Shown here: piece by piece, positions 1 to 7,872 of the stretch
How positions within the stretch are numbered: position 1 is the first letter of the stretch
Layout: each line of letters opens with the position of its first letter
Assembly: GCA_910578115.1 (NCBI GenBank)
Contig: CAJTPO010000064.1
Location: 1 to 23,259 of the forward strand
Length of the DNA: 23,259 nt
Direction of reading: 5' to 3'
DNA from: an uncultured Lachnospiraceae bacterium
GTDB lineage: Bacteria > Bacillota > Clostridia > Lachnospirales > Lachnospiraceae
Notes under the pieces: model-generated
The model's input: the letters and a program-made list of their open reading frames with translations, nothing else
Told to the model about the DNA's origin: nothing
The model's database searches: none
Program-made: the position numbers and the translations under genes

Positions 1-54
1 GGAAAATTTTTCTTCGCCTTTTTCATAAAATTTCTTTTCGTAATTCATTATATA

Positions 55-68
55 TGATATAGTATAAT
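55..68 (+). promoter_or_regulatory. Extended -10 promoter element for the deacetylase gene
   Basis: TGATATAGT at 55-63 fits the extended -10 pattern TG-n-TATAAT, and an overlapping TATAAT lies at 63-68. No good -35 hexamer is visible; the T-rich stretch 31-40 is the best placed. Transcription would start near 70-75, so the in-frame ATG at 72 would be essentially leaderless, which favours the starts at 90 or 96. Confidence 0.5.
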
Positions 69-95
69 GGAATGTGGAATAAGGGGCAGATGAAA

Positions 96-1055
96 ATGGT
101 GCAGACGGATGCCGGACAGAAACAGCAGTCAGGGAAGAACGGACGTGTCCGCCGATTGAAGAAAGTGATCATCCTTGTTCCGTTTTCTGTGATATTGATC
201 TTACTGGCCGCATGTATATTTCTGTCTGTAAGGCTTCATATGGTTAAAGGGGAGCTGCGGGATGCACTGACAAGACTGGAAACAATATCCGTCATGAAGC
301 AGACAGATACAGGGGGCAGGCCGGAAGACGCTGCAGAAGAAGCGTTATATACGGTTTCTGGAGTGGACGAGTCAGGGAGAAGAACAGCTGATCCTGATGC
401 TGTGCCGATGCAGGAAGCGGAGGATGCCGTGCATAAGGTCTATTTGACATTTGATGATGGACCAAGCAGTAATACAGACCGGATTCTGGATATACTGTCT
501 GATTATGATGTGAAGGCCACTTTTTTTGTTGTTGGAAGAGAGGAAGAAGAATATCGCGCGTTATATCAAAGGATTGTAGAAGAAGGGCATACGTTGGCGA
601 TGCACTCTTACAGTCATAAATATAACGAGATATATCAGAGCGTGGAGAGCTATAGTGCTGATCTGAAAAAATTACAGGAGTTTTTGTATGATATTACGGG
701 TGTCTGGTGCAGGTACTGCAGATTTCCCGGAGGCAGCAGTAATACGGTAAGCAGAGTGGACATGCATGAACTGATCGAATATCTTGATGAACAGGATATT
801 TCTTATTTTGACTGGAATGTTTCGTCGGGTGATGCATCCAGTGCATCGATCAGTCCGGCGAGCATCATACGTAACTGTACGGCGAAGCTGCAGGAGTATG
901 ATGAGTCTATAATATTGATGCACGATGCATACGAGAAATCGACCACCGTGGAGGCGCTGCCTGCACTGATCGAGACAATCCAGGCGATGGAGGGTACGAA
1001 GATCGTTCCGATCTCTGATGATACGGAAGCGATTCATCATATAAGTAATGACTAA
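96..1055 (+). CDS. Membrane-anchored polysaccharide (peptidoglycan-type) deacetylase
   Basis: Predicted carbohydrate deacetylase of the NodB/CE4 family, which removes N-acetyl groups from cell-wall sugars outside the membrane. Counting from the ATG at 72, a basic N-terminus is followed by one membrane segment (about residues 32-54), a variable linker and then the NodB domain. Seen motifs are TFDDGP (126-131, catalytic and metal-binding Asp), HSYSH (178-182, metal His), RFPGGSSN (217-224), YFDWNV (245-250) and LMHDA (282-286). All five CE4 motifs look intact, so it should be active. The ATG at 72 overlaps the promoter; AGGGG at 82-86 is best spaced for the ATG at 96, with 90 as an alternative. 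The bactofilin gene follows within about 20 nt, suggesting an envelope operon. The substrate (peptidoglycan GlcNAc or MurNAc, or another glycan) cannot be read from the sequence. Confidence 0.9.
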   Translation: MVQTDAGQKQQSGKNGRVRRLKKVIILVPFSVILILLAACIFLSVRLHMVKGELRDALTRLETISVMKQTDTGGRPEDAAEEALYTVSGVDESGRRTADPDAVPMQEAEDAVHKVYLTFDDGPSSNTDRILDILSDYDVKATFFVVGREEEEYRALYQRIVEEGHTLAMHSYSHKYNEIYQSVESYSADLKKLQEFLYDITGVWCRYCRFPGGSSNTVSRVDMHELIEYLDEQDISYFDWNVSSGDASSASISPASIIRNCTAKLQEYDESIILMHDAYEKSTTVEALPALIETIQAMEGTKIVPISDDTEAIHHISND

Positions 1056-1073
1056 AGAATGGAGGATGTGGGA

Positions 1074-2066
1074 ATGGGGTTTTTTTCAGATTTAAAGGAA
1101 GATTTATCTCAGGCGGTAAATGAATTGATGCCGGAGGAGGCAGTGGATACTACGCCGTCAGACAGCACAGAGATGGAGAGTGTGTTATCCGATGAGCAGT
1201 ATGCTCAGGAGACATCAACGATGGAAGAAATGCCGGATACGGTAAATTCTTTTGATATCAGCAGTATGCTGGACAAATTGGATGAGGCGGATATGACGGC
1301 AGAAGATACTTTAGAGGAGCCGGAGAGTACAGCGGATGTTTCAGAGAACGACGAAGATGGTCTGTCATGGACAGAAGCGCAGGATGTGACAGAGACTGTG
1401 GAGCTGGAGGAGACGGTGGAAGTACCGGAAGAGACGGAGCTGGAGAGCCAGGAGGAAGTATTGGAAGAGACGGAGACGGAGGACCTGGAGGAAGAACTGC
1501 TTCCGGAAGCAGTGATGGAAGAAGAGAGCGAAATCGATAATACATTATCTCAGCCGAGTGAGGAGGAAGAGAAGACTATGGATATGCAGACTAATCGTGT
1601 TGCGGTGGATGAGACAGCAGTGGTAACGGAAGGGATGACGATCACGGGTGATATTGTGTCCGAAGGATCGATGGAATTGATCGGTACGGTAAACGGTAAT
1701 CTTGATATTTACGGTAAACTCAATATTACAGGCAGGGTGCAGGGAAATTCCAAGGCGGCAGAGATCTATGCGGAAGGAGCAAAGATCGTTGGTGAAGTGA
1801 ACAGTGACGGCAGTGTAAAGATTGGACAGAGTTCTGTTATCATCGGTAATATTACAGCTACCAGCGCAGTGATCGCAGGTGCCGTAAAGGGTGATATAGA
1901 CGTGCATGGCCCGGTTATTTTAGATACCACGGCCATTGTTATGGGTAATATTAAGTCTAAATCTGTACAGATCAATAACGGCGCCGTAATTGAAGGCTTA
2001 TGTTCTCAGTGCTATGCGGATATCAGCCCATCCACTTTCTTCGAGGAGTTTAAGAAACAGAAATAA
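1074..2066 (+). CDS. Bactofilin with long acidic N-terminal region
   Basis: Polymer-forming cytoskeletal protein of the bactofilin (DUF583) family, expected to form nucleotide-independent filaments at the inner face of the membrane. Residues are counted from an in-frame ATG at 1059. The bactofilin beta-helix covers roughly 183-318, with short repeats such as GDIVSEGSMELIGTVNGNL and GNITATSAVIAGAVKGDI. The first ~180 residues are a Glu/Asp-rich, low-complexity region with no recognisable fold. The start at 1074 is chosen because GGAGG (1061-1065) sits 8 nt before it; the ATG at 1059 lies upstream of that site. Bactofilins often sit next to and localise wall-modifying enzymes, so the adjacent deacetylase is a plausible partner by inference. 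The acidic region is unusually long for a family whose members are often 120-200 residues. Confidence 0.88.
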   Translation: MGFFSDLKEDLSQAVNELMPEEAVDTTPSDSTEMESVLSDEQYAQETSTMEEMPDTVNSFDISSMLDKLDEADMTAEDTLEEPESTADVSENDEDGLSWTEAQDVTETVELEETVEVPEETELESQEEVLEETETEDLEEELLPEAVMEEESEIDNTLSQPSEEEEKTMDMQTNRVAVDETAVVTEGMTITGDIVSEGSMELIGTVNGNLDIYGKLNITGRVQGNSKAAEIYAEGAKIVGEVNSDGSVKIGQSSVIIGNITATSAVIAGAVKGDIDVHGPVILDTTAIVMGNIKSKSVQINNGAVIEGLCSQCYADISPSTFFEEFKKQK

Positions 2067-2124
2067 GTTGATAGCTGTAGGAATGACGGGATAAAGAGGG
2101 ATAGCAAAACGGGAGAAATAGCAT

Positions 2125-2820
2125 ATGCAGCGTATACTGTTGAAATTAAGTGGTGAGGCTTTGGCCGGGGATAAGAAGACAGGCTTTGATGAGGATACCG
2201 TGCGTGGAGTAGCCGTACAGGTCAGAGAGCTGGTCGAAAGTGGGATTCAGGTTGGTATTGTGATCGGCGGCGGCAATTTTTGGCGGGGGCGTTCCAGTGA
2301 CAGTATTGACAGGACAAAGGCGGATCAGATCGGCATGTTGGCAACGATCATGAACTGCATCTATGTTTCGGAGATCTTCCGTTCGGAAGGTATGATGACG
2401 AATGTGCTGACACCTTTTGAGTGCGGTTCTTTTACGAAACTGTTTTCAAAGGACAGGGCTAACAAATATTTTTCCAAGAACATGGTAGTCTTTTTTGCAG
2501 GAGGCACCGGGCATCCATATTTTTCAACAGATACCGGGGTTGTATTGAGGGCGGTGGAGGTGGATGCCGACGTGATTCTGCTGGCGAAAGCGGTTGACGG
2601 CGTTTACGACAGTGACCCGAGATGTAATCCGGAAGCGAAGAAGTATGCTGAGGTATCCATAGAAGAAGTGATTGAGAAGAACTTACAGGTAGTGGATATG
2701 ACAGCATCTATTATGGCCAGAGATAACAGGATGCCGATGTGGGTTTTTGCGCTGAATGAAGATAACAGCATTGTAAACACCGTTAGAGGTGAATTTAACG
2801 GGACGAAGGTAACCGTGTGA
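2125..2820 (+). CDS. pyrH: UMP kinase
   Basis: Cytoplasmic bacterial UMP kinase of the amino-acid-kinase fold, converting UMP and ATP to UDP and ADP in pyrimidine nucleotide synthesis; the family acts as a hexamer, usually GTP-activated and UTP-inhibited. Seen motifs are LKLSGEAL (6-13), IGGGNFWRG (47-55), DQIGMLATIMN (67-77), GGTGHPYFSTDT (126-137) and LLAKAVDGVYDSDP (152-165). At 231 residues the length is normal for the family. GGGAG at 2111-2115 lies 9 nt before the ATG. It is followed by frr as in most bacteria, but rpsB and tsf, the common upstream neighbours, are replaced here by the bactofilin gene. Confidence 0.97.
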   Translation: MQRILLKLSGEALAGDKKTGFDEDTVRGVAVQVRELVESGIQVGIVIGGGNFWRGRSSDSIDRTKADQIGMLATIMNCIYVSEIFRSEGMMTNVLTPFECGSFTKLFSKDRANKYFSKNMVVFFAGGTGHPYFSTDTGVVLRAVEVDADVILLAKAVDGVYDSDPRCNPEAKKYAEVSIEEVIEKNLQVVDMTASIMARDNRMPMWVFALNEDNSIVNTVRGEFNGTKVTV

Positions 2821-2878
2821 CAGGAAGATAATCGAAGGGTTATGGACCTGTAAATGATTATAATATGGGAGGTTCACT

Positions 2879-3430
2879 ATGGACGAGAGATTAAAACCCT
2901 ATGAGGAGAAGATGCAGAAGTCTTATGATTATCTGGAAGGCGATCTGGCAACAATCCGGGCGGGACGTGCTAATCCGCATGTTCTTGATAAGCTGAGGGT
3001 GGATTATTACGGAACACCTACACCGATCCAGCAGGTAGGGAATGTTACGGTACCGGAACCGAGGATCATACAGATTGCACCCTGGGAGAAGACGCTGATC
3101 AAAGCCATCGAGAAAGCAATTATGACATCAGATATAGGGATTAACCCGACGAATGATGGAGCGGTAATCCGGCTTGTATTTCCGGAATTGACGGAGGAAC
3201 GCCGTCGTGATCTGGTCAAGGATGTTAAGAAGCGTGGTGAGGAAGGAAAAGTAGCAATCCGGAATACACGGCGTGACGGTAATGATGCGCTTAAGAAGCT
3301 GGCCAAGGCGGAGGTTTCTGAGGATGAGGTCAAGGAGCTGGAGGAAAAGCTGCAGAAGATGACGGATAAGTTTATCAAGAATATCGATAAGCTTGTGGAA
3401 GAGAAATCCAAAGAGATTCTTACGGTGTAG
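2879..3430 (+). CDS. frr: Ribosome recycling factor
   Basis: RRF splits post-termination ribosomes together with EF-G after peptide release. The 183-residue length is typical. Characteristic stretches are IRAGRANPHVLDKLRVDYYG near the N-terminus, the central PWEK...IEKAI segment, GINPTNDGAVIRLVFP, and LTEERRRDLVK leading into the long C-terminal helices of the three-helix bundle. GGGAGG at 2867-2872 lies 6 nt before the ATG. It lies 58 nt after pyrH and is very likely co-transcribed with it. Nothing unusual is seen in the protein. Confidence 0.97.
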   Translation: MDERLKPYEEKMQKSYDYLEGDLATIRAGRANPHVLDKLRVDYYGTPTPIQQVGNVTVPEPRIIQIAPWEKTLIKAIEKAIMTSDIGINPTNDGAVIRLVFPELTEERRRDLVKDVKKRGEEGKVAIRNTRRDGNDALKKLAKAEVSEDEVKELEEKLQKMTDKFIKNIDKLVEEKSKEILTV

Positions 3431-3694
3431 TGTGTTTTGTTTGGTACTGACATTCGTTCATTAGATAAATAACGAGTGTTTCATGAAAGAAACGTATAGA
3501 GAGGGGCTTACAGAATCGATATTCTGTTGTCCCTTTTCCAATTTGTACAGTGTTGTCAGGCAGCAGTGATCCGGAACAGGTGGATGTACTGCCGAAGGAA
3601 GGTATCTGAACCGTTACGATGAATCTGAGCTGATGGGGATGCAGGTTTGTGTTTTTACGGCTGCAAACTCACAGAATGAGAAGGAGGCATGGCT
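3431..3694 (+). other. Structured frr-uppS spacer (264 nt, no gene)
   Basis: No convincing reading frame is present. Several inverted repeats are visible. CGTTCATT (3455-3462) pairs with AATAACG (3468-3474) with one bulge. GTTTC (3478-3482) pairs with GAAAC (3489-3493). The longest hairpin is 3499-3538: ACAGAAT (3510-3516) and ATTCTGT (3521-3527) form a perfect 7-bp stem with CGAT loop, extended after a 3x3 internal loop by GAGAGGGG (3499-3506) with CCCTTTTC (3531-3538), including G-U pairs. The last hairpin is not followed by a clean T-run, so neither terminator nor known riboswitch is assigned. AAGGAGG for uppS is at 3681-3687. Confidence 0.45.
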
Positions 3695-4408
3695 ATGAAC
3701 AGGGAGATTCCGAACCATGTAGCGATTATTTTGGATGGAAATGGCAGATGGGCAAAGCAGAAAGGTATGCCGCGGAACTATGGGCATGTGCAGGGCGCTA
3801 AGGCCGTAGAGGTAATCTGTGAAGAAGCATATAAGATGGGAATTCAGTATTTGACGGTATATGCGTTCAGTACGGAGAACTGGAACAGGCCCCGCGATGA
3901 GGTAGATGCTTTGATGGGATTACTGCGGAATTATATGAAGACGTGTCTGAAGACGGCAGCCAAAAACAATATGTGTGTGCGGATCATCGGAGAGAAATCC
4001 AGGCTGGATGATGATATCAGAAAGCGTATGGAGCAGCTGGAGGAGGCGACAAGAAATAATACGGGACTGCATTTTCAGATTGCGATCAATTATGGCGGCA
4101 GGGATGAGATTGTCCGGGCGGTACGCCGGCTGACGGAGGAAGTTGTCGAAGGCAGGATGACTGTTGATGATATCACGGAGGAAAAGATAACTGCCGCGTT
4201 GGATACATGCGGGATACCGGAGCCGGATCTGTTAATACGTACGTGCAATGAGCAGCGTATTTCGAATTTTCTGTTGTGGCAACTGGCCTATACGGAATTG
4301 TATTTTACGCCGGTAGCGTGGCCGGATTTTTCAAAGGAAGAATTGGAGAAGGCGATCACTGCATATAATAGCAGAGACAGACGGTATGGTTTGGTTAAGG
4401 AGGTATAG
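3695..4408 (+). CDS. uppS: Undecaprenyl diphosphate synthase (cis-prenyltransferase)
   Basis: Makes the C55 lipid carrier for peptidoglycan and other wall polymers by adding eight IPP units to farnesyl diphosphate in cis. Seen family motifs are HVAIILDGNGRWAK with the catalytic Asp in LDGNGRW, RNYGHVQGA, LTVYAFSTENWNRP, INYGGRDEI and, near the C-terminus, LLIRTCNEQRISNFLLWQ followed by ELYF. In that last motif the usual S-G (or G-G) before the Glu is C-N, while the Arg, Glu, Arg and Ser positions are kept; activity is still expected. Start choice: AAGGAGG (3681-3687) lies only 1 nt from the ATG at 3689 but 7 nt from the ATG at 3695, so 3695 is preferred. It is the first of four co-directional envelope/isoprenoid genes; a long structured spacer separates it from frr. 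Confidence 0.96.
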   Translation: MNREIPNHVAIILDGNGRWAKQKGMPRNYGHVQGAKAVEVICEEAYKMGIQYLTVYAFSTENWNRPRDEVDALMGLLRNYMKTCLKTAAKNNMCVRIIGEKSRLDDDIRKRMEQLEEATRNNTGLHFQIAINYGGRDEIVRAVRRLTEEVVEGRMTVDDITEEKITAALDTCGIPEPDLLIRTCNEQRISNFLLWQLAYTELYFTPVAWPDFSKEELEKAITAYNSRDRRYGLVKEV

Positions 4409-4422
4409 GAAGGAGCGGGAAT

Positions 4423-5334
4423 ATGTTTCGCACTAGATTGTTAAGTGGTATCCTGCTGGTGATCATTGCACTGGCGACGATCATGGCGGGAAATGGTATA
4501 TTGGCTGTAGTTTTGTGCCTGATCTCTCTGATTGCCTACGGCGAACTGGTAAAAGCGTGTGGTACGCATGAAGTAAATGAAGATTTTCGTGAGAAGCAGA
4601 TAACAGCAGGGCACACGTCCTTTTGGTTTGTACATGGCGGTCTGCATGCACCGGAATATATCGGAATGTTCATGACAATATTATATTATATTCTCCTCTA
4701 TTGCAGTCTCTGGTACGGCAGGGAAAACGGAGAGGGGTTAGTGGCGGTATATCCGGTCATCATGATTGCAGTGGTGGTTACCCTGATTGTTATGTTGTTT
4801 ATGTATGTGTTTACTTTTCCGCGTTATCATGCATCGCGGATTATGTCGGCCGTGTTTGCCTATCTGTATGCGCCGGTCATGTTGTCTTTCATCTATTTGA
4901 TCAGAGAGGGATTTGATCAGGGAAAATATTTGGTCTGGTTTGTCTTCCTTTGTTCCTGGGGGAGTGACACCTGTGCCTATGCAGTAGGAGTGCTTATTGG
5001 TAAGCATAAGATGACACCGAAATTAAGTCCGAAGAAGTCGGTGGAGGGTGCGGTTGGCGGTGTGGTCGGTGCGGCACTTTTATTTGTGCTTTATACGCAG
5101 TTTGTGATCAACGCATATTCAGAGACGTATCTTCAGCTTTTGCTGGTGGCCGGGCTTGGAGCAGCAGGAGCGCTGGTGTCTATGGTAGGAGATCTGGCGG
5201 CGTCTGCGATCAAGAGAGATCATGATATCAAGGACTATGGTAAGCTGATCCCCGGACATGGCGGAATTATGGATCGATTTGACAGTGTGATCATTGCGGC
5301 ACCGCTTATTTTTATTGGGTTGATGTTTATGTAG
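4423..5334 (+). CDS. cdsA: Phosphatidate cytidylyltransferase (CDP-diglyceride synthase)
   Basis: Integral membrane enzyme that makes CDP-diacylglycerol from phosphatidic acid and CTP, the branch point for bacterial phospholipids. The 303-residue protein has about seven or eight hydrophobic segments and a hydrophilic loop near residues 47-70. The CdsA signature is seen close to the C-terminus: SAIKRDHDIKDYGKLIPGHG directly followed by GIMDRFD, containing K-R, K-D, H-G-G and D-R-x-D. LSPKKSVEGAVGG lies upstream, also typical of the family. AAGGAGC (4410-4416) is 6 nt before the ATG, and the gap to uppS is 14 nt, so the two are probably translated from one transcript. Confidence 0.95.
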   Translation: MFRTRLLSGILLVIIALATIMAGNGILAVVLCLISLIAYGELVKACGTHEVNEDFREKQITAGHTSFWFVHGGLHAPEYIGMFMTILYYILLYCSLWYGRENGEGLVAVYPVIMIAVVVTLIVMLFMYVFTFPRYHASRIMSAVFAYLYAPVMLSFIYLIREGFDQGKYLVWFVFLCSWGSDTCAYAVGVLIGKHKMTPKLSPKKSVEGAVGGVVGAALLFVLYTQFVINAYSETYLQLLLVAGLGAAGALVSMVGDLAASAIKRDHDIKDYGKLIPGHGGIMDRFDSVIIAAPLIFIGLMFM

Positions 5335-5414
5335 GATAAACGGCTGCGGGGTAAACAGATACACATGACAGGGAGAATAAAGTCGAAACTGGTACATGAG
5401 AAGAGAGGAAACAT

Positions 5415-6575
5415 ATGAAAAGGATTGCGATATTGGGCTCTACGGGGTCAATTGGTACGCAGACGCTGGAGATTGTAAGGAAAGAACCTGATTTACAGGT
5501 GGTTGCGCTGGCGGCCGGAACGAATGTTGATTTGATGGAGAAGCAGGTGCGGGAATTTCGTCCGGTGTTGGCGGCGATGTGGTCTGAGGAAGCGGCACGT
5601 GATCTGCGTGTAAGATTGGCAGATCTGTCTGTGCGGGTAGTACATGGTATGGAAGGTCTGCTGGAAACGGCAGTTTGTGAGGAATCGGAAGTATTGGTGA
5701 CGGCAATAGTGGGAATGATCGGTATCAGGCCGACAATCGCCGCCATAGAACATCATAAGACGATTGCGCTTGCCAATAAAGAGACTCTGGTGACTGCGGG
5801 TCATATCATTATGCCGCTGGCGGCACGAAACGGGGTATCGATTCTGCCGGTTGACAGTGAACACAGCGCTATATTCCAGTCTCTGCACGGTGAGAACAGA
5901 GAACGTGTGAGTAAGATTTTGTTGACGGCGTCAGGCGGTCCTTTTCGCGGAAAGACCAGGGAGCAGTTGAGTACAATGACGGTGGAGGATGCGTTGAAGC
6001 ACCCGAATTGGTCTATGGGAAAGAAGGTTACGATCGATTCGGCTTCTCTTGTCAATAAGGGATTGGAAGTGATGGAAGCGAAATGGCTGTTTGATGTGGA
6101 ATTAGAGCAGATTCAGGTGGTAGTACATCCGCAGAGTATCATCCATTCGGCGGTGGAATATGTGGATGGAGGCATTATGGCACAACTGGGTGTACCGGAT
6201 ATGAAACTGCCGATCCAATATGCACTTTTTTATCCTGACAGGCGTCCTATGGATAATGGAAGAGTGGACTTCTTTCAGTTGGGGCAGCTTACGTTCGAAG
6301 CGCCGGATACAGAGACTTTCCGAGGGCTGGCGCTGGCATATCAGGCGGCGGAAGCGGGAGGGACGATGCCGACGGTGTTTAATGCCGCCAATGAGAAGGC
6401 AGTAGCCCTGTTCTTACAAAAGAAGATTACATTTTTGCAGATACCGGAGCTGATCGAGAGGTCTATGGAGCAGCATAACGTGATCGGCGATCCGACGGTG
6501 GATCAGATTCTGGAAGCGGAGGCATCCACTTACGAATATATATCTGAATTAACAAAAAATAAGTTTGGAGAATAG
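5415..6575 (+). CDS. dxr: 1-deoxy-D-xylulose 5-phosphate reductoisomerase
   Basis: Second and committing enzyme of the MEP isoprenoid pathway: NADPH- and metal-dependent rearrangement and reduction of DXP to 2-C-methylerythritol 4-phosphate in the cytoplasm. Motifs seen are the NADPH loop GSTGSIGTQTLEIV (8-21), LANKETLV, PVDSEHSAIFQ (metal ligands Asp and Glu), TASGGPFRG, and HPNWSMGKKVTIDSASLVNK with GLEVMEAKWLF. The 386-residue length is standard. AGAGGAA at 5404-5410 precedes the ATG by 4 nt. The gene runs almost directly into rseP. The second MEP gene of the window, ispG, lies about 9.5 kb downstream beyond the accessory block. Confidence 0.97.
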   Translation: MKRIAILGSTGSIGTQTLEIVRKEPDLQVVALAAGTNVDLMEKQVREFRPVLAAMWSEEAARDLRVRLADLSVRVVHGMEGLLETAVCEESEVLVTAIVGMIGIRPTIAAIEHHKTIALANKETLVTAGHIIMPLAARNGVSILPVDSEHSAIFQSLHGENRERVSKILLTASGGPFRGKTREQLSTMTVEDALKHPNWSMGKKVTIDSASLVNKGLEVMEAKWLFDVELEQIQVVVHPQSIIHSAVEYVDGGIMAQLGVPDMKLPIQYALFYPDRRPMDNGRVDFFQLGQLTFEAPDTETFRGLALAYQAAEAGGTMPTVFNAANEKAVALFLQKKITFLQIPELIERSMEQHNVIGDPTVDQILEAEASTYEYISELTKNKFGE

Positions 6576-6579
6576 GAAC

Positions 6580-7731
6580 TTGATCAGGACAATTATTTTA
6601 TTTATCATTATTTTCAGTATTGTGGTGATCTCTCATGAGCTGGGCCACTTTCTTATCGGCAGGAGAAACGGTATCCGGGTTGTAGAGTTCTCGGTGGGTA
6701 TGGGGCCTACACTGTTTTCTTTTGTCAAAGGAGGTGTCAAATATTCCCTGAAGCTTCTGCCTATAGGCGGGGCATGTATGTTTGACGGTGAGGACGGCAT
6801 GGGCGGAGAAGAAGGAAAGCCAGGCGGGTTATATCGCAGAGCAGGTGTGGAACCTGATTTGCCGCTGCCTTCGGAAAATGGCAGGGAGCAGGACTTTGCG
6901 ATCGACCTGGAGCAGGGGGGCGTTTCTTTTCCGGAAGCAGGCGTGTGGAGGCGCATTGCCACTGTGTTTGCAGGGCCATTTTTCAATTTCATTCTGGCTT
7001 TTGTGGTGGCGGTTGTGCTGACGGCATTTTCGGGGGCCGATCTGCCGGTGATCGGACAGGTATCTGAGAATTCCGCGGCTGAGGAAGCCGGTCTGCAGGC
7101 AGGAGACCGGATTACGCAGATTGATCGCGAGAAGATTCATTTCTATCGGGAAGTTGCGGTAATCTCGGCACTTAATCAAGGAGAGGAGCTGGAGGTTCAC
7201 TTTGAGCGGGATGGAAAGAAAGAAGTCGTCACCGTACAGCCTCGGTATGATGCGCAGTCAGGCCGCTATTATATGGGATTTACAGGAGCCGGAGAGTATT
7301 TGAAGTGTAATCCTCTGCAGGTATTTCAGTATGGATTCTATGAGGTAGAATATTATGTAAGGGTTACGTATAAGAGCCTGGGCCAGTTGTTACGGGGGAA
7401 GGTCACGAAGGATGATGTATCGGGCCCGATCGGTATTGCACAGTTTGTGGGAGAAAGTTATGATCAGGCGGAAGAGAATTACGGAACTTCCTCGGCGATC
7501 TTGACAATGTTGGAGATCATAGTGCTTTTGTCTGTCAATCTGGGGATCTTGAATCTACTTCCATTGCCGGCATTGGATGGCGGAAGGCTTCTGTTCATGC
7601 TTGTGGAAGTGATACGGGGGAAACCTGTATCGCCGGAGAAAGAAGGCATAGTTCATTTTGCCGGGCTTGTGGTATTGATGATATTGATGGTATTTATTAT
7701 GTATAATGATATTATGAGATTGGTGCATTAG
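6580..7731 (+). CDS. rseP: RseP/RasP-type site-2 intramembrane zinc metalloprotease
   Basis: Membrane-embedded S2P protease that cleaves transmembrane segments such as anti-sigma factors and leftover signal peptides. Counting from the in-frame TTG at 6565, the zinc motif HELGH is at 24-28 inside the first membrane helix. LKLLPIGG follows, a PDZ domain covers about 170-250 (VSENSAAEEAGLQAGDRITQ), and the second active-site motif NLLPLPALDGGRLL lies in a late helix. A polar insertion with Gly/Glu-rich sequence precedes the second helix. Start choice: TTG at 6580 has GGAG (6567-6570) 9 nt upstream, whereas TTG at 6565 has no ribosome binding site; 6580 leaves a 4-nt gap to the dxr stop. TTG use suggests tuned, coupled translation. 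Its usual Firmicute follower (ispG or proS, then polC) is displaced. Confidence 0.95.
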   Translation: MIRTIILFIIIFSIVVISHELGHFLIGRRNGIRVVEFSVGMGPTLFSFVKGGVKYSLKLLPIGGACMFDGEDGMGGEEGKPGGLYRRAGVEPDLPLPSENGREQDFAIDLEQGGVSFPEAGVWRRIATVFAGPFFNFILAFVVAVVLTAFSGADLPVIGQVSENSAAEEAGLQAGDRITQIDREKIHFYREVAVISALNQGEELEVHFERDGKKEVVTVQPRYDAQSGRYYMGFTGAGEYLKCNPLQVFQYGFYEVEYYVRVTYKSLGQLLRGKVTKDDVSGPIGIAQFVGESYDQAEENYGTSSAILTMLEIIVLLSVNLGILNLLPLPALDGGRLLFMLVEVIRGKPVSPEKEGIVHFAGLVVLMILMVFIMYNDIMRLVH

Positions 7732-7872
7732 GGAAACTGTGCAGCCTGTCCATGAATATTGCCTGATGATCGATAAGTTGGGAATTTTTCTGGTACTTTG
7801 GAATTGTCAGGCATTAACTTTATATATGACACGGTACAAATTTTTTATGCAGGATGGAGGAGGGAACTGGAA

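Noticed and set aside
3540..3690. T-box or other known riboswitch before uppS
   Set aside because: The T-box core (AGGGTGGNACCGCG-like) is absent and no known aptamer consensus was recognised; only generic hairpins are seen.
7804..7832. Promoter with TTGTCA before the giant surface gene
   Set aside because: No acceptable -10 lies 16-18 nt downstream; TATATA is only 11 nt away. Read-through from rseP or an unseen promoter is equally possible.
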